A DNA stretch of 64,000 bases. Origin: Salvator merianae. Its lineage: Eukaryota; Chordata; Lepidosauria; Squamata; Teiidae. Both the position numbers and the translations under genes were made by a program. Each line of letters begins with the position of its first letter. Position 1 is the stretch's first letter. Under the pieces are notes generated by a model. The model was not told the DNA's origin. It saw only the letters and a list, made by a program, of their open reading frames with translations, and did no database searches. Below, one piece after another: positions 54,526-64,000 of this stretch. The stretch lies in contig QVOM02000057.1 of the NCBI GenBank assembly GCA_003586115.2, forward strand, positions 6,525,689-6,589,688, written 5' to 3'.

Positions 54526-54549
54526 CTGACGACGCCCTGATAGCCTCGT

Positions 54550-54909
54550 CCTGCTCAACATCCCTCGCTTGGACTACATCTCCCGAAATCCTCCTCTCAG
54601 CCCAGAGCTCGGCTCGCTTCCTGTCCCCAGTTGTAGTTCTCCACGCCTGCCCTGCCCTACCTGGTTGGGGGGAAGGCGTGCGCGGCGGGAACTCCAGTAC
54701 CCAGCATGCCTCGGGAAGTTAGGCCTTTCTCCCTCGCTTACCTCTCGCCCTGTCGCAGCAGGCAGGCCAACAGGGCCGCCGCCATGGGAGGGAGACGGGG
54801 CGGGAAGGAGGGAGGGACGGAGGCGGTGTTCAGACGGAGATCATTCCTTCGGCGGCGGGACGGGGATCGGCAACCATCGGCAAACTGGCGACCGTGGGCA
54901 AGCTGGCAG
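54550..54909 (+). other. ATL3: ATL3 putative first exon (5' UTR)
   Basis: The CpG-rich segment ends at a good donor, CTGGCAG|GTAGAG (54909). ATGs at 54706 and 54784 are in one frame, but that frame reaches 54909 in phase 0, while exon 2 needs phase 1. The frame that does join exon 2 (ending [14 protein letters not shown]) is open back to 54723 but has no ATG. So either this exon is non-coding and translation starts in exon 2, or the start is non-AUG, or the true first exon lies elsewhere. Confidence 0.45.
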
Positions 54910-57900
54910 GTAGAGGCCCTTTATTTTCCGGGCGCCCCTCCCCCCCTTGGACAGGGGAGCTGCAGCCCCTAAGTAGGCTTCGCCGGGGAGAAGAAGTGGA
55001 AATGGGAGACGATCCCTCTCCTCCTTTCCTATCTTTTAGTCCTCGCAACAAATCGCTGCGGAGCTTGGGAGCAAGCTGTGAAAAGATACGCGGGGGGCCA
55101 CTCCGAGAAGCCCCTGTCCCACCTTCGCCTTATTCTCTAGGCAGATTCCCTTTTTGGCTGGTCTTTCCACTTATTTCCCAATCGCCTCATGGGGTGGCTA
55201 TATTTCAGCGACGCAAGACAGGTTTTAATTACACAGATGTTAAAAAGAAAGGCATTGCAAAAGAAAGTGCCTTCCACGAAAATGCATATATATTAAACCT
55301 TTATTTGATAAGATACATTTGAACTCCTTTCCTCTTCCTTCACGTGGCAGACGGATTCCTTTCTCGCTATCAAGGAACATTTGTGAGGGGTGGGCGTATT
55401 TCTGTTTTATCTGGGGGCCTTTAAGTCGGCAACTTTCTTTTAATGAGCACTAGCAAGAAAGAATGGTCCATGCATGCATGCATGCTCATTGACGCTACTC
55501 GGGATAATGCTACGTTGCTGGAAGTTGTTATCTTCCTTGCCGCCTTTATAGGGGCAGCTGGTCGGCTGCAGTTGAAAAGGAGGGAGCTCTTAGCAGCTGG
55601 AGCGTTCCTCTGTTATGGGGTGCATAACATCGTGTCTGTTAAGCATTAATAGCCAGTGAGTGTTGTTCTGCCACGGAGCAACACGATGTTGTCAATGGCT
55701 GCTAGATTTGACTACTAGAATGGATGCCCAGGTACCACCTCCAGGCTGGAGAGACAGGCAGGATGCCTCTAAAGGCCATTGGCAGGGAATGGAGAGCAGG
55801 TGAAGGTTTTGCCTTTGACTTCTGCTTGAGATGCCCAGAAGCAATTAGTGGGCCACTGCATGAAACGGGATGCTGGGCAGCGTAGCTCAGTGGTAGAGCA
55901 GTTGCCTGGAAATCCCAGGGTCACCAGTTCAATCCCCAGAATTAGCCCAGGAGAAGACCCCTTTTGTATGTTTGCTGAGAAACATCAGGAGTTAAACTGG
56001 ATTCAAAGGTATCTTTACCTTTCTGCGTCTAAAAATCTTGTGTGGGCAGGTCGTGGCAAAGGGAAACGAGAGGGGATAACTATTTCTTCTTGCCTTTTGA
56101 GCTTCCAGAAGCACCTGGTTGTTAGCTGTGGGGAGGAGCACACTGGGATGGAAGTTACAACCATGGTGGAATTATTAAGTAGCTCCGAGGCCATGATAAA
56201 CGCTTAGCAATGGCTGTCCAGCTAGCAGGCTATAACCAGATCCGGCCTAGAGGAGATGGTAGAGAGATAGGTGTCTATTCTAGAGAAGACTCAGTTGCTA
56301 GCAAATTTAAAGCAGGCTGAAATCTTGTGGGAGCGGTTTAGCTTCTGACTCACTGCAGTCAGTAATGAGCTGGCAGAGTATGTGGAATGTGAGTGGTTTG
56401 GTTTCTTTCTTTTTTTTTTCCCCTCTAAATTTGTTTGCCAGGGTGTGAGCACCAGTGCCTTCTTCCTTTCACGGAAGTTTGTGCTCTGGGGGAACGTGCA
56501 AGCCCTGTTCCAGACACACATCTCGCCAGAAACAGCTGAGGGTATACTGTTAATTTTTGCAGCAGAATGTTTAATCGTAAAGCCCCATTCTGCTCTGGCC
56601 TAAGGCAGGAAACCGGACAGAAGTGCCCCAAACCTCTGACCTGGTCCCCCAACCTGAATTGCTGTGGGGACAGGGCTGCTTCTGAGAGAGAGGCGTTTTT
56701 TCGAAGTAGGAATGCAGTCAGAAGACAGCGTAGATCTAAGGCAGATATTCCTCACTACAGTATTTACAGTTTTGGGATCTGCGGCTTTTGTGTACATTCT
56801 GCTGCAGAGGCGTCGGGGATTTTGGTGCCAGTGGCGCTCATATTCAGGAGTTAGCGCCAGAAATTAGCGCTTTCCCACTGTGTGTTGAGATGATGGGGCT
56901 TTAAAATGCCTGGCACTTTCTACAGTTTGGGATTTAGGCCCTGCTGATTTTTGGCACTTTGGATAGCGTCTACAACCCCTGCAAGTCAGTTGCAGCTATT
57001 TAGCAGTAACAGTGATGGCCTTGGAAGGCATATTTGTGCTTAGCCAACCTAGGCGGAGCAAATTATGGCTGTTTTCTGGGGCTCCCTTGTAGGAAAGGCA
57101 GGTATAAATATAAAAATAGTAGTTTCTCTTATGGCCTATAATGGAAGGATAAGGGAGGGTTCACTTATGTCAGCCCAGGAGCGGGACAGAGGGCTGCCTG
57201 CTTGTCCCACAGGTCCTGTACCTATAAACTTTGAATGGGTCTGGCGTTGATGTTTCCAACCAGGGTCGTTAAGCAAAGTACCAGAAATGCCACCGGAAGT
57301 CAGCCATTTTTGGCAATTCACATTGTGGCCCTGAGCAGGAAGACCACTGGCCCTTTGCGCGGTAGCTGGAGCAGCAAATCAGGTCTCTGCTCCCTTTTGC
57401 AGAACAGTTTTTACCACTCTGTGAAAACAGCACTTCTGGCTCCCGGAGACATTTGGACGCCACCATCCTGCCCCCTTTGGGCATGACCTAAAGTGGCCGT
57501 GTGGATCTTGCAGAGGACTTGTGTTGGTATCACCTTTTAAACCAACGAAAACCTTCCAGCTCCTCTATAATGCTGCCCACTGCTTCACTCTCTGGTCCCC
57601 AGCCATAGTCGTGGCCATTTTATCATTGGTAGGAATCCAACTGGCGAAGCCTTCCCTCGCTAAGAGAAACAGTTCCTGTTGAATTTGCATCTGCCCCAAT
57701 AAATACAGGAAGAAGGCCCCCAAACCCTTACAGGGTGTGGATAGCACAGAGAGAAGGATTAGAAATGCTGGCCACTGATGCAAAAGACCTTCCAGCACGG
57801 GAAAGGGAGTGCGGGGAAAACTGCAAAGCAGCGTGGTCCTGGAATGCTAGAGAGGCATCCCTTTGGACGCTGTTGCCATGGCGATGGGATTATGATGTTC

Positions 57901-60900
57901 TCCTTGGACGGAGAAGGATGGAGCTTGTCTCCTAGTAATGATGCTTTCGTTGAACCGTCTTCTGGCCTCACGAGTCAGAAACTCATGAAAGCCTGAAAGA
58001 AAGATTCGGGCATAGAGCAGAAGCCTGGGGCGTCGACCAGCCGGCCTGGTTGACTGGATGCCACCCCAGGATTGCTCAGAGGGGCTCCGACTGGGCCTTG
58101 CAGGGTGGTGAGTGATTCTGTCTGGCAGGAACTTCAGAGGTTGGAGCCCTTGGCTCAAGAGGTGCCCTGCAGGACAGGTTTGGCTTCACGTGGGCGGTTG
58201 GCAGTGGAGCCGCTGTGTGGGGCCACCATTGATTCCATTATTCATGGTTTCTACAGATTGAGAGGTTTCCTAGTGGGTGGCATTCATTTCGGAGGTTACA
58301 TACTCATCAAAACTGCAGCAAGTTCTGCCCAATTGTCATCTTCCAGTTTGCTCAGGAAGCTGAAAGCCCAGAGAATATGGCCTGATTTTAAAAAAGCCCC
58401 CAGGGGATCTTAGAGAAAAGCATAAAATATGGATGTGTAACAATGATTTTAAAAAATAATAATAAAAATCCCAATTTGTAGTATCAAAGTGGCACCCCTT
58501 TTTATCAAAACCACTCACCAAACTACGTATTCTGTCCGAAGCATGGGTGAAGGGCTGCAGGGTAGAAGATTTGTACTTCCAAGCTTTTGTGGGGTTTTGA
58601 GAATCTGTTTGAACAGCCAGCACGAAGTGCTAGTAGAATGGATGCCCAGGTACTTCCTCCAGGGTGGAGAAACAGGAAGGATGCCCCTAAAGGCCATTTG
58701 CAGGGAGTGGAGAGCAGGTGAAGGTTTTGTTTTTCTCTTCTGCTTGAGATGCCCAGAAGCAATGGGTGGGCCACTCAGTGAGACGGGATGCTGGATTAGA
58801 TGGGCTGTGGCCTATGGCCTGATCCAGCAGGGCTTTCCTTATGTTCTTATTTTCCAGGGGAGCCTCTTTCTTCTTGCTTTGGCTAGCACAGCAATTAAAG
58901 GAAGGATTGAGGGATTTTTGGGAGGGGGCAAGGGATGTTTAAAATTGGGGTGTCAGGAATGGCTTGCCCAGTGTGGAGAGCGAAAAACCAGATTTTGCAA
59001 TTGGTCTGTTTAACTCATTAAATGCATTTCCCGTAGGTGGAAGGGAAGTCCTTGTTTCCCACTGAAGAGGCCAGGAAAAAACCCTCAGATGTCTTTCAAA
59101 GCGGGTTGCCTTTTCAAAGCTTGCGTTTGTAAAATGGAAAAAAATATTTTGGGTCTCTAGCACTGTTACACTTTGAAAACAAGATCTAATTTCCTTATTT
59201 TGATAAGCAGACACAGTTGCTAGGTTTCCCACTTAGCGCTTATGTAACTTTTTGTCAGTGCTGTGGTGTTTGAATGGTCCTTTTCTGCTCTTAATTGAAA
59301 GCTATCATGATAAAAAGTACCAGAGGATACGGCAGGGCAAAAAGATTGCTTGTGTCTTCTTTTTTGAAATGTTTTTCCCTCTAATTGTCATATGATGTAT
59401 GCTGACCTTGTTGATCCATTTATGGATATTAAGTTCTTCTGCGTTCTCACTATCCAGATTTTCACTTAGCAGGCCTATATGTATTATTCCTTCATTTCAT
59501 TAAGAGGGGATGTGATTGAAGTCTATAGAGTCATACGTGGTATGGAAAAAGTGGATAGAGAAAAGTTCTTTTCTCTATTGCACAACACTAGGACCAGGGG
59601 GGCATTCTAGGAAGCTGATGGGCAGGAGAGTTAGAAGTGACAAGGGGAAGAATTTTTCCGTCCAAAGTGTCGTCGGTCTATGGAATTTACTACTGGAAGA
59701 GGTGGTGACAGAAGTCAGCCTGGATAGCTTTAAGAAAGGGTTAGACCAATTCATGGAAGCCATGTGTATCAGTGGCTACTAGAATGGATGCCTGGGTACC
59801 ACCTCCAGGGTAGAGAAACAGGCAGGATACCTCTCAAGGCCCATTTGCAGGGAGTCAAGAGCAGGTGAAGGTTTTGCCTCCGTCTTCTGCCTCAGAATGC
59901 CCAGAAGCAATTGGTGGGCTACTGCGTGAGACAGGAAGCTTAAGGGATATCCTCTCCTGGATCAGAGGTGATAGAAGACAATAACCGAAAGCTTTGGTTT
60001 GAATAATGGAATATGGAAGGCATCTGATCCTGTCTCTATCTATGCGCTTAAATCTTTAATTTAATCTTCAATTTGAACTTCAAGATTTATTTTCATTGAG
60101 ATACAATGCTGTTATCGATTGTTATTCTATTTTATCATGTTATGCAACTTTTTCTTTATGACCTTTGCCACTTAGGGTGATTTTGGGGTGGCCTTGGAAC
60201 AAGTTAGATTTTTTTCCCATTTATGTTAGCGGGGTGATTATTTTCAGGGCCTGGATTTTTGCTATAAGTCCGGTTTTGGGGAAACGAGATGGGCGTATTT
60301 GAAAAGGTCCCCCTTTGTTCTGCCCCCCCCCCAGGTGGAGATGCCATGTGGGCCGCCAAACCGGGCCCGGTGCAGATAGTGATCGTGCACAAAGACCAAC
60401 ATTCCTTCGAGCTGGACGAAAAGGCCCTAAGCCAGGTGCTTCTGAAGGATGCCATCCGCGATCTGGACGTGGTCGTGGTATCCGTGGCGGGCGCCTTCCG
60501 CAAGGGCAAGTCCTTCCTCTTGGATTTCCTGCTGCGGTACCTGTACATGCAGGTAAGATACCTACCAGGCATAGCTGGCGTTATATGCCTAGCTTCCTGT
60601 TGAGAATGCTGCCCCACATATCATCTCTGTGTCGGCAGAGACGTAAACAGCCGGGATACTTTGCCCATATGTGGTGATCTGACTTAGCAGTACAAGCATT
60701 CTGGCAGGAAGTGGGTGGAGAGATTGGGGTAATTTTATGTGAGAATATAGATTTGGTTCCAGAATTCTGCGTTTTTGTTTTGCTAGGTACCATTGAGTCC
60801 TGGCAGACTCCTGGTTGACTGCATGGCCCCTCTAGGCAGTTTTCTGGGCAGAGATAACAAGTGGTTTGCCATTGCCTACTTCTGGGGAGAGGCTGGGGAT

Positions 60901-63342
60901 CAAACCAGCGGCCCCCTGCTTTCCAGACACTTTGTAATGACACTCCATGGTCCTTCTATGCAGCTTTCTTGGCAGTGATACAGAAGTGGTTTGCCATTGC
61001 TACTTCCGGGGCGAGGCAGAGGATCGAACTGGCAACCCTCTGCTTTCGAGGCACTTTGCTCTACCACTGAGCTACAGCCCCTCCCAGAATTATATATACT
61101 TGGATTATACAGGCAGGATAATACTAAAGCACAAAATGTTATTGGACTTCCTACTCCCAGCAGCCAGGAAAGCCATAACCCTCATCCTGGGAGGCAGTGA
61201 GCTGCTTGCTCTGTCACTCGGGACAGAAGGCTGTGGAACGTAGCCATCATGGAACGAATCGCCCACCATCTTCAGACAACGCAAGGCCATATGTTGAAGT
61301 GGTTCTTTTCTCTTGACTGGACCACTGGCTTATTATTATGTTTGTTGTTGTGTATGTACACATTTTTAATAAAGTATATTTCAAGTTTTTTTTAAAAAAA
61401 ATATACACATCAGCTGGCTTTTGGCCACCTTTTTGGGGAGTTATTTCAGCCACTGCTTGATCGCTTGGTTAAAATAGCCACCGGGGATTCCCAGAACTCC
61501 TGTTTTAACAGCCAAGAATCTCTGCTTTGCAAGCAGTAACTTGACCTGAACCTTTACTGATCCTTATTCCATAGAAAGAAGGAGGCAGCGGCAACTGGCT
61601 GGGTGATCCGGAAGAACCCCTGACGGGTTTTTCGTGGCGTGGCGGCTCGGACCCGGAAACCACCGGCATCCAGATCTGGAGTGAAGTGTTCATTGTGGAG
61701 AAACCAAGCGGGAAGAAGGTACAGCGGGAGAGGGTTTTGGGGAGAGGGGGTTTCTGACGAAGCCTTTGGTTGAGCCAGGGAGCAGAAGCGGATGTCCACG
61801 GTTTACTGTGCTGAGGGCCACCAACCCCCGATTGTAATGCCCTTGTCCCTTGCCCTCTGCCTTTAGGTGGCCGTGGTCCTGATGGACACCCAGGGAGCCT
61901 TCGACAGTCAATCCACCGTCAAGGACTGCGCCACCATCTTTGCGCTCAGCACGATGACGAGTTCGGTGCAGGTGAGTCCGGGGCTGTTTTGTGAGATGCT
62001 GACTCGGGCGCGTCATAAAACACTAGATGCATGTTGTCTCCGCGGGCACGGGTGGGGAGTCGGTGTTGCCGGTGAGGGGGATGTGGGAAGTGGACCACCA
62101 ATACTGGGGAGCGGTTCCTGTCTCAAGGTTCCCCTCTCTGGGAATGGTATATCTAGCGTTCCTGTGCAATGGATTTCGATCCTGTGTTGGGGAACACTGG
62201 GTTTTGGCCGATTCCTAGTTGGCTCCATGGGCACTTCTGTGCAGTTTTCCTGGCAGGGATACAGAAGTGGTTTGCCATTCCCTTCTTATAGGGAGAGACT
62301 GGGAATCGAACCAGGGACCCTCTGCTCTCCAGGCACTTTGCTCTACCACTGAGCTACAGTAGAGTCATACTAATATCTGTAGTTTACTTGTTGTGTAAAT
62401 GACTCTAGACTTCCGGGTAAAGAACGGAATACAAATGCATATAATAGATACTTACCAGCAACGTCAGCAGGCAGGCAGGCTCTGGATTCCCAGGGGGAGG
62501 ATGGGTGAGCATCCCTCCCCGCTCCCAGGAGCCTGATTAATGCAGGCTGGCACACGCTGTGCTCTCCGACAACCATGCCAGCCTGTTTTGAACATTTTGA
62601 AATAACCCTTTGTGCGCTCCTAATGTTAACTTTTTACTGCCGATCTGGCTTCTGCTTGGCAACATGGGTCCCTCTATGCAGTTTTCTGGGCAGAGATACG
62701 GAAGTGGTTTGCCATTGCCTGCTTTCAGGGAGAGACTGGGGATTGAACTGGCAACCCCCTTCTTTCTAGGCCATTTGCTCCACCATGGAACTGCAGCTAT
62801 TCCTGCCTTCACGTATTTAAGTCCCTCCTTGTTTTGCAAGCTCATCAGATAGTAAAAGTAAACCAGCCAACCACGTATTTCTTTGCACGTAGTTGGATGT
62901 TGTGGCTTTATTGCTCGTTCCATTCTGGAACTGCTAGGGAAAGCAAGTCCCACCAAAATCATCTGATCTGGAACTGTTTGTTGCAGCAGTCATAGAATCC
63001 TAGAGTTGGAAGGGACCTCCAGGGTCATCTAGTCCAACCCCCTGCTCAATGCAGGATCCACTAAACCATCCCAGACCGATGTCTGTCCAGCTTCTCCTTG
63101 AAGACCTCCAGTGAACGAGAGCTCACCACCTCATGTGGCAACCTGTTCCACTGACTGGTCGCCCTTACTGTCAGAAGTTTTTTTTCTAATATCTAGCCTG
63201 TATCTCCTCCCTTGAAGTTTCATCCGTTGTTTCTGAGCGGCCTTGGTTACGTTGAGTGGTTGCTGTAATTTTGCGTCCCTTTCCTTTTCAGATCTACAAC
63301 CTGTCCCAGAACATTCAAGAGGATGACCTTCAGCAGCTGCAG
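54784..63342 (+). CDS. ATL3: ATL3 (atlastin 3), partial, 5' half of gene
   Basis: Dynamin-like GTPase that fuses ER tubules. In mammals it is also an ER-phagy receptor. Coding exons seen: 60335-60552, 61575-61718, 61867-61971, 63292-63342. The gene continues beyond the window. From the ATG at 60346 the four exons give 169 residues: the P-loop GAFRKGKS at 49-56, the DPETTG switch region, and DTQGAFDS (G3, D124-G127). The guanine-specificity RD motif, the middle domain and the membrane hairpins lie off the edge. [20 protein letters not shown] fits ATL3 better than ATL1 or ATL2. Where translation begins is unsettled: see the first-exon entry. Confidence 0.93.
55712..55874 (+). repeat. LINE 3' terminus, truncated
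   Basis: CTACTAGAATGGATGCCCAG through GCAATTAGTGGGCCACTGC, ending at GGGATGCTGG, where a SINE head begins. Confidence 0.85.
55875..55960 (+). mobile_element. tRNA-derived SINE head
   Basis: TAGCTCAGTGGTAGAGCA (A box) and GGTCACCAGTTCAATCCCC (B box) lie 30 bases apart. The flanks do not close an acceptor stem, so this is a SINE head and not a tRNA gene. Same family as the reversed copies at 60.8-61.1, 62.2-62.4 and 62.65-62.8 kb. Confidence 0.8.
58615..58852 (+). repeat. LINE 3' terminus
   Basis: CTAGTAGAATGGATGCCCAG to GATCCAGCAGGGCTTTCC, then TTATGTTCTTA: a near full copy of the dispersed LINE 3' UTR. Confidence 0.87.
59503..59945 (+). repeat. LINE protein C-terminus plus 3' UTR
   Basis: About 88 codons in one open frame: [15 protein letters not shown] (frame-slipped), then [40 protein letters not shown] and [13 protein letters not shown] with stop, followed by the CTAGAATGGATGCCTGGG UTR. 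This copy defines the family for the other clusters. It is a non-LTR retrotransposon of the CR1/L2 group; the exact clade is not determined. Confidence 0.85.
60335..60552 (+). CDS. ATL3: ATL3 exon 2, first recognisable coding exon
   Basis: The acceptor follows a C run (CCCCCCCCCCAG|GT) and the donor is CATGCAG|GTAAGA. Upstream of the ATG at 60346 the exon reads (G)GDA in frame, like GADDAM in human ATL3. From the [23 protein letters not shown] and so on, with P-loop GAFRKGKS and ending LLRYLYMQ. Ends in phase 0. Confidence 0.95.
60575..61390 (+). repeat. L1-like LINE 3' fragment split by a SINE
   Basis: The first half encodes [20 protein letters not shown], then [16 protein letters not shown], and the second half (after 61091) encodes [20 protein letters not shown]. 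Both resemble the C-terminal part of L1 ORF2 proteins ('HMWW' and 'AAR' blocks). The tail ends in AATAAAG and T-rich sequence. Lies in ATL3 intron 2. Confidence 0.65.
60759..61091 (-). mobile_element. Sauria-type SINE inserted in the L1-like fragment
   Basis: The target duplication CCAGAATT stands at 60759-60766 and 61084-61091. On the - strand the insert starts GGAGGGGCTGTAGCTCAGTG, has the B box GGTTGCCAGTTCGATCCTC, and carries two successive GGCAATGGCAAACCACTT-type blocks (about 60867 and 60990), so the body is partly duplicated. The 3' end holds CAGGACTCAATGGTACC. Confidence 0.85.
61575..61718 (+). CDS. ATL3: ATL3 exon 3
   Basis: 144 bases, 48 codons, phase 0 both sides: [20 protein letters not shown], then [20 protein letters not shown] and VEKPSGKK. 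The acceptor is TTCCATAG and the donor AAGAAG|GTACAG. Contains the switch I threonines of the GTPase domain. Confidence 0.96.
61867..61971 (+). CDS. ATL3: ATL3 exon 4
   Basis: 105 bases, 35 codons: [20 protein letters not shown], then [15 protein letters not shown], identical to human ATL3 as I recall. Contains DTQG (G3, switch II). The acceptor is CTGCCTTTAG and the donor GTGCAG|GTGAGT. Confidence 0.97.
62195..62360 (-). mobile_element. Sauria-type SINE, reversed
   Basis: - strand: CTGTAGCTCAGTGGTAGAGC, then GGGTCCCTGGTTCGATTCCC and GGCAAACCACTTCTGTATCC. ATL3 intron 4. Confidence 0.8.
62645..62797 (-). mobile_element. Sauria-type SINE, reversed, second copy in ATL3 intron 4
   Basis: - strand: CTGCAGTTCCATGGTGGAGC, then GTTGCCAGTTCAATCCCC, then GCAATGGCAAACCACTTCCG. 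More worn in the A box than its neighbour. Confidence 0.75.
62990..63236 (-). repeat. CR1-like LINE 3' end
   Basis: TCATAGAATCCTAGAGTTGG, then GGGACCTCCAGGGTCATC and TAGTCCAACCCCCTGCTC, then CTAATATCTAGCCTGTATC. It ends 55 bases before ATL3 exon 5. Confidence 0.92.
63292..63342 (+). CDS. ATL3: ATL3 exon 5
   Basis: 51 bases, 17 codons: [17 protein letters not shown], as in human ATL3. The acceptor is CCTTTTCAG and the donor CTGCAG|GTACGA. Last coding exon inside the window. Confidence 0.96.
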
Positions 63343-64000
63343 GTACGACTCTTTCGCTCCTGATCAGCCGTTTTCACTCATGGTGGGCTTGGAAGTATCA
63401 AGTCCAAGCCCACAGTGCTAGCAACGCCCCACCTGGACAGGGATAACGTGACTGCGTTGTCTGTATTCTGGCAACCTCTTGGTTAGGTTGCTGTGATGCA
63501 TGCTAAAGGTGTCCATGTACCTGCTCTAGAAGCTGCAACTGGTGCAGACAGATGGCAGCTTGTGTTATACAAGCGCTTGAACAGTTGGGCTGATTGCCAG
63601 GAAACTGCAGGCTCCTGTTCAGAATTTTATCCTTGGGATACAAGTGCCATAAGCAACTTGGAAGGGGAGTGCGTATAACCGATCGCTTTCCCTGCTATCA
63701 ACCTGTGAGGGCACTAAGCCTGGTTGTAGAGATCCTGCTCTGGGTCCTGCATATTGCCAAATGTCAACGTGTAGTCACCTACAGCCTTCTCAGTGGTGGC
63801 CCCATCCTTCGCAACGTCCTCTCCTGTTCTCTCCAGTTATGTCCTTTTGGCACCTGTCGAGGGTCTGCCTTTTCACTGAGCTCCTTCCTCTGTTTCTGTG
63901 GAAGGAACCCTGCTCGAACCTGCTTGTTTCGTGCCTTCCACACTTGGGGAGCAAAACGGAGCTTGACGCTAGTGCAGCTCAGATTCCTGCCCCTCCTTCC
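63343..64000 (+). other. ATL3: ATL3 intron 5, start
   Basis: No exon found before the window ends. At 63765-63900 a worn L2-like block (GCCTTCTCAGTGGTGGCCCC, the FSVVA type) is present on the + strand. Confidence 0.55.

Larger units (their letters stand above)
53080..55110. promoter_or_regulatory. CpG-rich divergent promoter region of RTN3 and ATL3
   Basis: Two GC-rich blocks (about 53.1-54.1 and 54.55-55.1 kb) are split by a LINE tail at 54.33-54.48 kb. NRF1-like motifs (TGCGCACGCGCA type) lie at 53684-53695 and 53917-53928, and a looser GCGCAGGCGCA at 53786-53797. ZNF143/THAP11-like boxes lie at 54572-54592 (GACTACATCTCCCGAAATCC) and 54691-54715 (CCAGTACCCAGCATGCCTCG). RTN3 starts leftwards and ATL3 rightwards. 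The start sites are inferred. Confidence 0.75.
54910..60334 (+). other. ATL3: ATL3 intron 1
   Basis: 5.4 kb. Repeats are listed separately at 55.7-55.96, 58.62-58.85 and 59.5-59.96 kb. Stretches 55.1-55.7, 56.0-58.6 and 58.9-59.5 kb show short open frames but no exon or named repeat. (ATGC)n lies at 55470-55484. Confidence 0.6.

Noticed and set aside
54706..54972. ATG-started frame as ATL3 N-terminus
   Set aside because: Reaches the only good donor in the wrong phase for exon 2 and shows no likeness to atlastin N-termini.
55875..55945. tRNA gene
   Set aside because: A and B boxes are present but no acceptor or anticodon stem closes, and related copies are SINEs nearby.

Overview
This is nuclear DNA from a vertebrate, most likely a squamate reptile (lizard or gecko type). 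The genes are split by GT-AG introns. The spaces between exons are filled with CR1-like LINE 3' ends, L2-like LINE 3' ends, a fragment that looks like L1, tRNA-headed SINEs with a Sauria-SINE-like tail, and small DNA-transposon remnants. The organism call rests on this repeat mix, recognised by eye, and not on a database match.

Three protein genes can be modelled exon by exon, with every reading phase agreeing across the junctions. ZFTA (C11orf95 orthologue) lies on the + strand at 7732-14367, with five exons and 616 residues. RTN3 (reticulon 3) lies on the - strand at 53551-21802, with nine exons; the long form is 869 residues, and skipping exon 3 leaves a short form of 243 (226 without exon 2 as well). 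ATL3 (atlastin 3) lies on the + strand, from a CpG-rich first exon near 54.8-54.9 kb through coding exons at 60.3-63.3 kb, and runs off the right edge. From memory, the order and relative orientation match human 11q13 (ATL3, RTN3, ZFTA), read in reverse.

Layout: 1-7.1 kb has no recognisable exon but holds LINE debris and an orphan CpG island at 3.4-4.6 kb. 7.1-8.3 kb is the ZFTA CpG island. 7.7-18.6 kb is ZFTA with a long 3' UTR. About 18.6-19.2 kb is a short gap where ZFTA and RTN3 converge tail to tail. 19.2-53.7 kb is RTN3, mostly introns packed with retroelements. 53.1-55.1 kb is a CpG-rich divergent RTN3/ATL3 promoter region with NRF1-like and ZNF143-like motifs. 55-64 kb is the 5' half of ATL3.

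How the genes relate: RTN3 and ATL3 both shape the tubular endoplasmic reticulum and both are known in mammals as ER-phagy receptors. Here they start less than about 1.3 kb apart in opposite directions, which suggests shared control. ZFTA is an unrelated nuclear zinc-finger protein made of four repeated exons. I found no novel gene system. The points most worth checking are the ZFTA exon modularity, the ATL3 start-codon problem, a GC-AG intron in RTN3, the orphan CpG island, and the head-to-tail clusters of one LINE 3' end.
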